From: Pseudomonas fluorescens
GTDB taxonomy: Bacteria; Pseudomonadota; Gammaproteobacteria; Pseudomonadales; Pseudomonadaceae
Length of the DNA: 64,000 nucleotides
Direction: 5' to 3'
Assembly: GCF_902497775.2 (NCBI RefSeq)
Contig: NZ_OZ024668.1
Span: forward strand, 3,518,326 to 3,582,325
Shown: piece after piece, positions 27,243-35,467 of the stretch
Numbering within the stretch: position 1 is the first letter of the stretch
Layout of the letters: every line of letters starts with the position of its first letter
Program-made: the position numbers and the translations under genes
The notes under the pieces: generated by a model
What the model saw: the letters and a program-made list of their open reading frames with translations, nothing else
What the model was told of the DNA's origin: nothing
Database searches by the model: none

Positions 27243-30200
27243 TCAGAAGTCGCCCTTCACTCGATAGGGATGATGAGAAATCATCGTCATTGAAAGTGTT
27301 TGCCCTGCTTCGATGACCCAGGGTGCCTTGACATTCGGTGCTGGCAACAGATGCAAGCCCCAGCGGCTACTTCCGCTATAGCTATAATCGAGGCTGCGGC
27401 CGCCAATCGTGCTTTTTTTCACACGCCCTAGCCGGTCAAGGGTCAGCCCCCCCAACTCATAAGAAGTGTCCGATCCCTGGGCCTGAACCTTGGCCTTGAC
27501 TGCTGTTTCTGCCAATAGATTGGCCGGGTACTCATTGACCGTCGTTATACCGTCACAGGTGATACGGGTAATACGACTGAAACCGTCATACTCGTACATC
27601 ATGTCGGGTTGGCCAGTACTCGTCCGCTTGCTGAGACAACCACGAAGGTCGTATTCGAAGTGGGTTTCCAGCAAGACGCTTTCATCCGCGGCCAACGTCT
27701 GCACGCGAGCGATCGAGCCATCGGTGTTGTATGTAGTTAGCGTCGCGTCAGTTTGCTGATCGTCGAGTGTTTGCCATACCCGCAATTGCCGCGTGTCATG
27801 CAGGTAGCGCTCATAGCGGACGATGTTGCCGAGCACCAACGATTGCTGATCCCATTCTTGGGTCCTTTCGATTTTTCTAATACTCTCGATACGACACAGC
27901 TCATTATCCTGTGCATCGTAGTCATACTCGATATTGGTTTGGGTCAGCCCGTCTGGGCCATAGTCGATCGTTACCAACGGCAACCAGCTTTGCTTGGCCT
28001 CGGAGTAGAGGTATGAGGCGGTCGGGCGGCCGAATGCATCATACGCTGACGATTGGCGCTCGCCAGAGGGCAAGGTGCAATCAACCGCTATCCCTTTGTT
28101 ATCGAGTTCTAGGTAGGCGTAGTGGGTTTCCAGCGTGACGTTTTCGGCTGCAGTAGTGCCCGGAAATGTCTTGGTTTCCTTGATCAGACGAGACTGTTCA
28201 TCGTAGGCAAATTCGGTTTGTTCTTTCAGCGAGCCGATGGTGCCCAATACCAGCCCGGTATTGATGGAGGTGATCTCCTGGCTCTGCGCCCGGGTGCTGC
28301 TGTCATGGTCATTGAATGTAATGGTTTTGGTCAGTTTGTTCTGTTCCATGTGGTAGGCAAAATCAGTTACTTGTTTGGAGTCAGGCACTTCCTTACCGGC
28401 TTTATCCAGGATGCAAAATGTGGTTTGCTTAACTCGACCGTGGCTTTGATCTTTTACATCATTGTAGTATTCCGTTGTTTCCAAGGTCATGGAACAATCT
28501 TTCCATGCTTTGAGCTTGATTTCCAAAGGCTCGACGATGGCCGCGACAAAACCTGTCATCGTGGTTGATGACACCGATTGACTTAAGCCTTTGATCGCTT
28601 GCGCAGTGGTAAATTTGTTAACACCGTTATCCACCCAATCACCATAGAGGGCTTTGATCTCACCCTGATTGAATGTCTGTGCTTCTTTTCTAAAGACCGC
28701 CTGATCCTCACACTCAGCAGCGAGTATCGTAAGTTTCACCGAAGGCAAGACCGCGTCCATCTCCTTCACCAAGTTAGGGCTGTCGCCCTTGATTGCAAGT
28801 CTTGTATAGCCGTAGAACGTGAGGCTCAGGTCCACCAGTTTACCGCCCGACCACTTGTAGACACGCTCAGACTCTAGGTATGTATTGAAAAAATTGGGGT
28901 TTGCCGGGCACCCAATCTCTTTGATCGGTGGCAAATTGAAGCGCTTAGTGGCCGAAGGCGGTGCAGCGGGCAACTTCATCCCTTCGGTATCATAGCGAAT
29001 ACCGTACGATGTACCCCGATTCAAGCCGATGATTGCGGTAAACCAGGCAAACAGCGACTCATCGACGACGATCACTGCATTTTTGGCATCAACCGACATC
29101 GTATACGTCTTGTAATAGGTTCGTTGGGTAAATATGCCATTCTGGAAGAGGCAGATTAAATTACCGTCTAGGTCCAACACCCAAAACGATACACTCTGCT
29201 CATTCGCCTCCGCTCCAACCGGCGCTTTTTTGGTATATCCGATACAGGCGTTCCACGGCTTAACAAAATAGGCGCCCTGGAGAATTTCAACGGTAACTCC
29301 ATCCTCAGACAGCAGTTCCTTGTAGAGCTGCCCCCGTTTGTCGAAGTGCTTGATGCTGGTGGTGACAGCGCTGCCTTGTGTCGTTGTCGTCGTTGTGATG
29401 CTGCTGCCGTCTTCGGCGGGTTGATAGGCATAGCAGGTTAGTTGCTTTGGAAGGTCATCAACGAAAGATACTTCATGACTGACAACTCTCATCTCTGCGT
29501 CAAGCGATATAGATTCCAGCCGTCCAGACATCTTAAACGTTATCTGCCCATCGGTATTTTTCTCTGGAAGACCTTCCCGTTGAATACGCATATAAAACTG
29601 CCCAAGAAAACTGCTCCGCCCCTGAAGAAATGCAGGCCTAACATCAAAACCCCTTAAATAAAAACCAATTTCATTCTTCGCATTTAACTCCCCAAAAGCA
29701 AAAACACCACTGGGGAATTCGTCCAACACTTCATATTGCTGCTCAAATAACACCCCACTACTGTCTTCTATTCTATATAGATAGAAATAGTTATCATCAA
29801 CTTCCCCTCCAAATAACTCAGCCATATCTATAAACAAATCTATAGAACACAATCCAGTAAACCCTTTCCACTCAAAATAAATACTCTCACCAGTAGCCAG
29901 CATTATCTTATCAACCAAATAGCAACGTACCCTTTCACGGCGGTTCGATTCCCCCCTTGCCCGCAACAATTCAGTTACGCCTTCTTTGTGGTAAATTCTA
30001 ATTTCACCGCCACCATTCACCACTCTCAAGTCAGGAAGCTGCACATTGAGACCTTCCTCCAACTCTACTAATCGCCCATCACTTAAATGCAATTGAATTT
30101 TTTTTGAACCGACTCTTTCCGTCGCATAACTTAAGCTTTGCCGCCAAGTATCTGACCGGCTAGAATACCTGAACCCGACATCGACCGTCGGCCCTGCACC

Positions 30201-30293
30201 CGCATTACCTACGATGGTGGTAACTGCCAAATATGCAGAGAACTCCCCTGTCCTAGCGTCCACGTGCAAACCACTGTTAGCTCTACTATTCAT
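27243..30293 (-). CDS. RHS repeat protein, N-terminal shell half
   Basis: 1016 residues from ATG 30293, which has GGAG 8 nt upstream; a GTG 21 codons earlier lacks a ribosome site. The start MNSRANSGLHVDARTGEFSA is like other Pseudomonas RHS/SpvB-type proteins (a short head before VDxRTG). Many tyrosine-rich YD repeats follow (YDEQSRLIKETKTFPG, YEYDGFSRITRITCDG, LDRLGRVKKSTIGG). It has no core signature; that is in the next gene, 43 bp downstream. The 5' third is markedly more AT-rich than the flanking genes, a sign of horizontal acquisition. Confidence 0.85.
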   Translation of the reverse strand: MNSRANSGLHVDARTGEFSAYLAVTTIVGNAGAGPTVDVGFRYSSRSDTWRQSLSYATERVGSKKIQLHLSDGRLVELEEGLNVQLPDLRVVNGGGEIRIYHKEGVTELLRARGESNRRERVRCYLVDKIMLATGESIYFEWKGFTGLCSIDLFIDMAELFGGEVDDNYFYLYRIEDSSGVLFEQQYEVLDEFPSGVFAFGELNAKNEIGFYLRGFDVRPAFLQGRSSFLGQFYMRIQREGLPEKNTDGQITFKMSGRLESISLDAEMRVVSHEVSFVDDLPKQLTCYAYQPAEDGSSITTTTTTQGSAVTTSIKHFDKRGQLYKELLSEDGVTVEILQGAYFVKPWNACIGYTKKAPVGAEANEQSVSFWVLDLDGNLICLFQNGIFTQRTYYKTYTMSVDAKNAVIVVDESLFAWFTAIIGLNRGTSYGIRYDTEGMKLPAAPPSATKRFNLPPIKEIGCPANPNFFNTYLESERVYKWSGGKLVDLSLTFYGYTRLAIKGDSPNLVKEMDAVLPSVKLTILAAECEDQAVFRKEAQTFNQGEIKALYGDWVDNGVNKFTTAQAIKGLSQSVSSTTMTGFVAAIVEPLEIKLKAWKDCSMTLETTEYYNDVKDQSHGRVKQTTFCILDKAGKEVPDSKQVTDFAYHMEQNKLTKTITFNDHDSSTRAQSQEITSINTGLVLGTIGSLKEQTEFAYDEQSRLIKETKTFPGTTAAENVTLETHYAYLELDNKGIAVDCTLPSGERQSSAYDAFGRPTASYLYSEAKQSWLPLVTIDYGPDGLTQTNIEYDYDAQDNELCRIESIRKIERTQEWDQQSLVLGNIVRYERYLHDTRQLRVWQTLDDQQTDATLTTYNTDGSIARVQTLAADESVLLETHFEYDLRGCLSKRTSTGQPDMMYEYDGFSRITRITCDGITTVNEYPANLLAETAVKAKVQAQGSDTSYELGGLTLDRLGRVKKSTIGGRSLDYSYSGSSRWGLHLLPAPNVKAPWVIEAGQTLSMTMISHHPYRVKGDF

Positions 30294-30798
30294 TTCAGCG
30301 TCTCCGTCATCATTACAGTGAGCTGACTGCATTATCGACTTGTATTTTTCAAACACACAGCCGAGATCGCACTCATTTCATCAGCACGAATGTGTATTCA
30401 TCAGCCCTGAACAGTTAGAAAATAGCTCGATGCATCGCCAAACATAAATCAGAAAAAAGCAAAGTAGGACAGATTTATTTTTGCTGCTATTTTGCTTGGA
30501 GAAATAAATCCACCCCTTTCCCAGTCTGTTCTTATGGGGACTACCTCTCATCTAGATCAACTGCACCAAACAATATCCAAAGTACGGCACTCGTTAAAAA
30601 CATTGTATCCATCAAAACAACAGGACCGCTACTATCAAAACTGTCAGGTGGTTTTTATACAGTATTACCAACAACACAGTAACCCATCCCAAATTCCCCC
30701 CTAGTCCACTCAGACGAAGAATCCCGCCCCCCCGCATTTATAGGGTGGACACCAGAAGGCCGTGCACCGGCACCGCCCGAGGCGACTGGAGATTCAAC
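30294..30798. other. AT-rich intergenic region between the RHS operon and the DUF1214 operon
   Basis: 505 bp, clearly more AT-rich than the surrounding genes (for example TTTATTTTTGCTGCTATTTT near 30474). It must contain the promoters of the divergent RHS and DUF1214 operons, but I cannot single out convincing -10/-35 pairs. A 70-codon plus-strand frame (30492-30704) has no ribosome site and no protein-like pattern. Confidence 0.6.
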
Positions 30799-31908
30799 AT
30801 GACAACACACCCCATCGACGAGCAACTGCTCAGCGGCCAGACCTGGCACGCCTTCTGCGACGTACTCAAGCGCAGCGGCGACCAGATCTTGCGCGCCGAG
30901 GCCCCCGCCGACGCGCACACCCGTGCCGAAGGCTTCCGCTACCTGAGTCGGTTGATGCGCATTGCCCTGGAAATGCACGTGGAGTTCGCCGACCCGGACT
31001 TCCCCGGGTTCTTTTCGCCCTCCCATGAAACCGCCAAGATCGGCGCAGACAACCCCGACAACCTCTACCAGTACGCCCGCCTCAACGGCCACAACAGCTA
31101 CCGTGTCAGCGGCCAGCGCGGCAGCGTTGCCTACCTGAGTTTCGGCACCCAGAAAGGCGGCTACGAAACCGACGGCACCATGACCCCGACCGGTGCCATC
31201 GACGCCGATCACCTGGAAGTGAATGCCGACGGCAGCTTCGAGATTATCCTCAGCCAGCAACCCACTGGCGGCAACTGGCTGCGCCTGGAGCCCGAAAGCA
31301 ATGCACTGATCGTGCGCCAGACCTTCCTCGATCGGAAAACCGAGAAGCCCGCGCAACTGCGTATCGAGCGCATCGGCAGTGGCGACAAGCCCGGCCCGCT
31401 CGACCCGCACCAGTTGCACCAGGGCCTGCAACGGGCCGCGAGTTTCGTGGAAAACACCGCCCGCCTGTTCGCCGACTGGGCCCAGGGTTATCAAGCCCAC
31501 AGCAACCAGCTGCCGCCGGCTAACCAGGCCTTGTGCCAGTCGGTGGGTGGCGACCCGAACATTTTCTATTACCACTCGCACTGGGCCCTGGAAGACGACG
31601 AAGCGCTGCTGATCGAGGTTGAAACGGTGCCTGACTGCGACTTCTGGAACCTGCAGATCAACAACTACTGGATGGAGTCGCTGGACTACCGCTACCACCG
31701 GATTTGCCTGAACAAGCACTCGGCTCAATACAACGACCAGGGCGGCGTGCGCCTGATCCTCAGCGCCCGTGACCCGGGCCTGCCGAGCTGGCTGGAAACC
31801 GCCGGCCAGCGCCAGGGCACCCTGTGCCTGCGCTGGGTTGGCGCCATTGAACACGTTCACCCCACCACGCGCATCGTCAAAACTGACAGCCTCAAGGACT
31901 TCCAATGA
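30799..31908 (+). CDS. DUF1214-domain protein
   Basis: 369 residues from ATG 30799 (GGAG 7 nt upstream; 18 earlier codons excluded). Contains GYETDGTMTPTGAIDADHL, a central acidic beta-rich part (FEIILSQQPTGGNWLRLEP) and NLQINNYWMESLDYRYHRICLNKHSAQ, consistent with the DUF1214 C-terminal fold. The biochemical function is unknown. It overlaps the sulfotransferase gene by 4 bp (ATGA), so the two are translated together and probably act on the same substrate or pathway. No signal peptide is visible. Confidence 0.78.
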   Translation: MTTHPIDEQLLSGQTWHAFCDVLKRSGDQILRAEAPADAHTRAEGFRYLSRLMRIALEMHVEFADPDFPGFFSPSHETAKIGADNPDNLYQYARLNGHNSYRVSGQRGSVAYLSFGTQKGGYETDGTMTPTGAIDADHLEVNADGSFEIILSQQPTGGNWLRLEPESNALIVRQTFLDRKTEKPAQLRIERIGSGDKPGPLDPHQLHQGLQRAASFVENTARLFADWAQGYQAHSNQLPPANQALCQSVGGDPNIFYYHSHWALEDDEALLIEVETVPDCDFWNLQINNYWMESLDYRYHRICLNKHSAQYNDQGGVRLILSARDPGLPSWLETAGQRQGTLCLRWVGAIEHVHPTTRIVKTDSLKDFQ

Positions 31909-33080
31909 CCCTCTTGAACCTGGACAACCTGCTGGCCGAAGCCAGCGCCCGTGCCGCAGGCTTGAGCGATTTTGGCCCCGGCAACTACCGCGAGGCGTTG
32001 CAGGTGATGATCGACGCGCTGCACGCCGAAGCCGACTTGTCCGAGCAGGGCCTGGCGCTGATGCGTGAAAAGCTGGTCGGCCAGTTGGTCAATCGCCTGG
32101 TGATCGAAGACTACTGTCGTCGCTACCCGGAGATCGAACAGCAAGCACTCGACGATCCTCTGGTCATCGTCGGCCTGCCCCGCACCGGCACCACCCTGAT
32201 GCAACGCACCCTCGCCGTGGACCCACAGTTCCACTCGGCCACCTGGTGGGAAACCCGCTACCCCGCGCCGCTGCCGGGCGAGTCGGTCGAGCAGCCAAGC
32301 CAGCGCACCGCCCGGGCCTACGCCGAAGTCGCGGCGATGCTGGAGTACATGCCGCAGATCCTGTCCATTCACCCGCTCGATGCGATGCCGGCCGACGAAG
32401 AGTTCATGCTCATGGAGCACTCCTTCATGTGCGCCATGGATTCCTACGCCAATGTGCCCTCCTACACCGCCTGGCTGGACCGCCAGGATCAGAGCGAGGT
32501 GTACGCCTACCTGAAGAAAATGCTCCAGTTCCTTCAGTGGCAACAGCAACGGCGCGGGCTGCCGAGCGGACGGCGCTGGCTGCTCAAAAGCCCGCAGCAC
32601 CTGCACACTCTGGAACTGCTGTTCAAGACCTTCCCGCGTGCACAGGTCATCCTCACCCACCGCGAGCCCGGCAAGACCATCCCGTCAATTGCCAGCTTCG
32701 TCCATACCCTGTGGCAGATGTACAGCGAGGCGCCGGACCCGCGCCAGGTCGGCGCTCAGTGGAACGAGCGCATGGCTCGCGCTATCGGCCATAGCATGGC
32801 GGTGCGCGAACGACAGCCGACCGAACGCTTCCTCGACGTGCAGTTCGAGGACACCCTGGCCGACCCGCTCGGGGTGATCGAAAGGATCTACGCCTTCGCA
32901 GGTCTGCCATTGAGCAATGAAGTGCGCATCGCGATGAGCGATTGGCTGGCACGGAACGGCCGGGAAAAGCGCGCCGCACATGCTTACAACCTGGAGCAGT
33001 TCGGCCTCAGCGAACATCAGTTGAAGCAGGACTACGCGGCCTACCGTGCCCGCCACCTCACTGCGCAAAACCGGACCTGA
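31905..33080 (+). CDS. PAPS-dependent sulfotransferase family protein
   Basis: 391 residues. The 5'-phosphosulfate-binding loop is VIVGLPRTGTTLMQRTLA (about residues 86-103). A second element, FPRAQVILTHREPGKTIPSIASF, matches the 3'-phosphate-binding region with its conserved Arg and Ser. Family members transfer sulfate from PAPS to an alcohol or amine; the acceptor here is unknown. It is co-translated with the DUF1214 gene and followed after 1 bp by a DHH-family gene. A cysD paralogue for sulfate activation lies 8.7 kb away in the same island. Confidence 0.87.
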   Translation: MTLLNLDNLLAEASARAAGLSDFGPGNYREALQVMIDALHAEADLSEQGLALMREKLVGQLVNRLVIEDYCRRYPEIEQQALDDPLVIVGLPRTGTTLMQRTLAVDPQFHSATWWETRYPAPLPGESVEQPSQRTARAYAEVAAMLEYMPQILSIHPLDAMPADEEFMLMEHSFMCAMDSYANVPSYTAWLDRQDQSEVYAYLKKMLQFLQWQQQRRGLPSGRRWLLKSPQHLHTLELLFKTFPRAQVILTHREPGKTIPSIASFVHTLWQMYSEAPDPRQVGAQWNERMARAIGHSMAVRERQPTERFLDVQFEDTLADPLGVIERIYAFAGLPLSNEVRIAMSDWLARNGREKRAAHAYNLEQFGLSEHQLKQDYAAYRARHLTAQNRT

Positions 33081-33081
33081 C

Positions 33082-34044
33082 ATGACTGAATACTTTGCCT
33101 TCAATGGCGATGCCGATGGTTTGTGCGCCTTGCAACAGCTGCGCCTGGCGCAAGGCTCGGCTGGCGAGCTGGTGACCGGCGTCAAGCGCGATATCGGCCT
33201 GGTGCAGCGCGTGCGGGCCAGCCGTGGCGACCGCGTCACCGTGCTGGACGTCGCCCACGACCAGAACCGTGAGGCCGTCGCCCGCCTGCTGCACGGCGGC
33301 GCAAGCGTTCGCTACTTCGATCACCATTTTGCCGGGGAGCTGCCCAGCCATCCGGGCTTCGAGTCGTACATCAACACCGCCGCGAACGTCTGTACCAGCT
33401 CGCTGGTCAATGATTACCTCGGCGGTCGCCATCATCGCTGGGCGATTGTTGCGGCCTTCGGCGATGGGTTGGCGGAGCTCGGTCAGGCGCTGTGCGAACA
33501 ATACGGCGTGCTGCCAGAGCAGATCGAGCCGCTCGAACAGCTGGGCCTTTACCTCAACTACAACGCCTATGGCGAAAGCCTCGGCGACCTGCACTTCGAC
33601 CCCGCAGCGCTGGCCGAGGCATTGAAGCCCTTCGCCGACCCACTGGACTTCATTGCCGGCAGCGCAGCTTTTGCCACGCTGCAGCGTGGTTATCAAGCAG
33701 ACATGGCCAAAGCGGCGCGCCTCAGTGCCTGGCGCGAGGTGACCGGCGCGGTGCTGTATCGCCTGCCCGACGCACCTTGGGCGCGACGCGTGATGGGTGT
33801 GCTGGTCAACCAATTGCGAAGCCAGCACCCGGACCAGGCACTGGCGTTGCTCGGCAGCAACAGTGACGGTGGTTTCACCGTCAGCGTGCGCACCTCGGCG
33901 CAGCACCCGCTGGCGGCAGATGGATTCTGTCGGCGCTTCGCCAGCGGTGGTGGTCGCGCGCGGGCGGCGGGCATCAACCACCTGCCTGCAAGCGAGGTGA
34001 CAGCCTTTGCCGAAGCGTTCGAGGAGGCATTTGGCTGGGCCTAG
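33082..34044 (+). CDS. DHH-family phosphoesterase
   Basis: 320 residues from ATG 33082. Family motifs: FNGDADGLCALQQLRL (motif I), VLDVAHDQN (motif II) and RYFDHHFAGE (DHH motif III). Near the C-terminus GGGRARAAGINHLP takes the place of the DHHA1 GGGH..AAG signature, with Arg instead of His. DHH proteins hydrolyse phosphodiesters or nanoRNA, or phosphoadenosine phosphate (NrnA/pAp type). Because the preceding sulfotransferase would release PAP, a PAP- or nanoRNA-cleaving role is attractive but unproven. The start codon follows the sulfotransferase stop by 1 bp. Confidence 0.85.
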   Translation: MTEYFAFNGDADGLCALQQLRLAQGSAGELVTGVKRDIGLVQRVRASRGDRVTVLDVAHDQNREAVARLLHGGASVRYFDHHFAGELPSHPGFESYINTAANVCTSSLVNDYLGGRHHRWAIVAAFGDGLAELGQALCEQYGVLPEQIEPLEQLGLYLNYNAYGESLGDLHFDPAALAEALKPFADPLDFIAGSAAFATLQRGYQADMAKAARLSAWREVTGAVLYRLPDAPWARRVMGVLVNQLRSQHPDQALALLGSNSDGGFTVSVRTSAQHPLAADGFCRRFASGGGRARAAGINHLPASEVTAFAEAFEEAFGWA

Positions 34045-34118
34045 CGCTCAGGCACCTGCGGGCTGGAGACAGGTTCCGGTCTGCAGGCTGTTGGGTGAGA
34101 AGCGTCGGTCATGATGTC

Positions 34119-34440
34119 GATACGACCGTTGATGCGGTTGCGCCGCCGCGTGTGCAACTCGATGCCCAGCATCCCGACGGCAGCGCCTGGCAGCAACGCG
34201 GCGGCCAACGGATCGCTGGCATCGGCACTGTGGTGCACGAGCAGGTGCTCTGCATGAACCCGGGCGGGCCATCGAACAGGCTGGCCCAGGGCACGCCCTC
34301 AGCGTCGACCGCTCCGATCACAATGAACGACAACTGCTGGTAGAGGGTGCGGTGCTGGTCGGGCATCCAGGTGCAAATCACCTTGCGCCCGAACGAGCGT
34401 GGCCGGACAGTGGGTGGAAATAGAGTTTGATGGCGGACAT
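34119..34440 (-). pseudogene. Chimeric remnant: GST start fused to a pyridoxamine-phosphate-oxidase-like protein
   Basis: At 34440 an ATG with AGGA upstream opens MSAIKLYFHPLSGHAR, a typical glutathione S-transferase N-terminus, but the frame closes after 20 codons. In the next frame FGRKVICTWMPDQHRTLYQQ and GAVDAEGVPWASLFDGPPGF belong to the PNPOx-like part of flavin-binding reductases. Near 34254 the frame shifts again to AEHLLVHHSADASDPLAAAL and ELHTRRRNRINGRI, where homology ends. So a deletion joined two neighbouring genes and point indels followed. Nothing functional is expected. Confidence 0.75.
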
Positions 34441-34650
34441 TTCGGCTTCCTGATCGTGGATGGGGTTGGCCGCCCCTCATCACGTGGAAGTGATGCTGCC
34501 GGCTAAAGGGCTGTTGTGGTCGACGCTGCATTCGATCTAGTGGCCTGAATAGCTAATTCGTTAATTTATTCATTGTCGCGCTCAGCTTTGCCTTATGCAC
34601 CGAGCTGATGATGGCCTCAGCCGTTTTGCTCCATCTTTTTATCGCTTGCA

Positions 34651-35052
34651 TCAGGCCATTCTGACTTCTTCGAACAACTCAGGGTGGCGATCAAGAAGCT
34701 TGAGCAATTTGACCAGGGCCAAGGGTGGCTTGGTCTTGCCATTTTCGTAGCGGGAAAATGCATTGACTCCGCCGCCAAATATTTCCGCCGCCTCACGCTG
34801 ATCAAGCGCCAGCTTCTTGCGTACGGCGGCAATGAACTGTGGATCGACCACCGCCGCATTGACCTGTCGATTGAACGCGAGCATCGCCGCACTGACCCGC
34901 CGGGACTCCAGATCACTGAGCACCATTTCTTCACAGGCCGGGCAAAAATCTCCAGTCACGTCACTCACCCGTGTTGTCTCACCTTTGTAGGTGTACGGTA
35001 AATCACGACTGGCACTGACCAGCTCGGCCGCGCCACAGGCTGGACATTTCAT
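34651..35052 (-). CDS. mqsA: MqsA antitoxin (zinc ribbon plus HTH)
   Basis: 133 residues from ATG 35052 (AAGGAG 8 nt upstream; a GTG two codons earlier is too close to it). The zinc ligands Cys3, Cys6, Cys37 and Cys40 are at the same positions as in E. coli MqsA. The C-terminal half is an XRE-type helix-turn-helix (RKKLALDQREAAEIFGGGVNAFSRYENGKTKPP). MqsA neutralises MqsR and represses the operon. It starts 2 bp after the end of the broken mqsR, and a perfect MqsA-type operator lies upstream, so it could still autoregulate without a toxin. Confidence 0.93.
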   Translation of the reverse strand: MKCPACGAAELVSASRDLPYTYKGETTRVSDVTGDFCPACEEMVLSDLESRRVSAAMLAFNRQVNAAVVDPQFIAAVRKKLALDQREAAEIFGGGVNAFSRYENGKTKPPLALVKLLKLLDRHPELFEEVRMA

Positions 35053-35054
35053 CT

Positions 35055-35353
35055 TCACAACTCCTTGAAGGACACGATGAGCACATCATCGATGACCGTC
35101 AGTTTTCCAGGTAGACCCGCCCACAGCAGGTGCTGGGCCGGTAAACGTCTTGCCATATACGGTGGTTCGCTTGCGTGGTCATGCTCTAGTAGAAATCCGT
35201 GGCATTCAGGGCACGAACCACTTCGAGCATCAGTTCGAAATCCAGACCAAGCACTGCTGCGCCAGCAAGCGCCGAACCAGTCGCTCGGACGCGACCCGCA
35301 TCAAGCAGCGCCCTGACCGTCGAAAGCCTGCAATGCGGCGTTCCTTTCTCCAT
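35055..35353 (-). pseudogene. mqsR: mqsR toxin pseudogene (nonsense at codon 56 plus frameshift)
   Basis: Reading from ATG 35353: MEKGTPHCRLSTVRALLDAG, then DFELMLEVVRALNATDFY followed by TAG, then SMTTQANHRIWQDVYRP, GRVYL, a frameshift, and LTVIDDVLIVSFKEL with TGA at 35055. This aligns along its length with E. coli MqsR, a translation-dependent mRNA interferase. The TAG replaces Lys56, one of the residues described as catalytic (with Gln68 and Tyr81). About 2 extra bases near 35105 break the frame a second time. The toxin is inactive. Confidence 0.9.
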
Positions 35354-35362
35354 GAGAAAATT

Positions 35363-35375
35363 AACCTAGTAGGTT
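35363..35375. promoter_or_regulatory. MqsA operator
   Basis: AACCT-AGT-AGGTT is a perfect inverted repeat with a 3-bp spacer, matching the AACCT-N3-AGGTT boxes bound by MqsA in E. coli. It lies 10 bp upstream of the mqsR start codon. It is intact although the toxin gene it controlled is dead. Confidence 0.85.
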
Positions 35376-35467
35376 TAATTTGGCAAACGCGACAATCCAT
35401 TTGCCGGCTCTGGAGTCTGCCTGATCAGCGGCCATTCAGCGGGTAACGATTGTCACCGCAGATGAAC

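Noticed and set aside
30492..30704. 70-codon frame in the AT-rich gap
   Set aside because: No Shine-Dalgarno sequence, no homology I recognise; chance frame in AT-rich DNA.
35065..35446. Two plus-strand frames near 35.1-35.4 kb
   Set aside because: They are antisense to the mqsR remnant, whose decayed reading frame explains the conservation.
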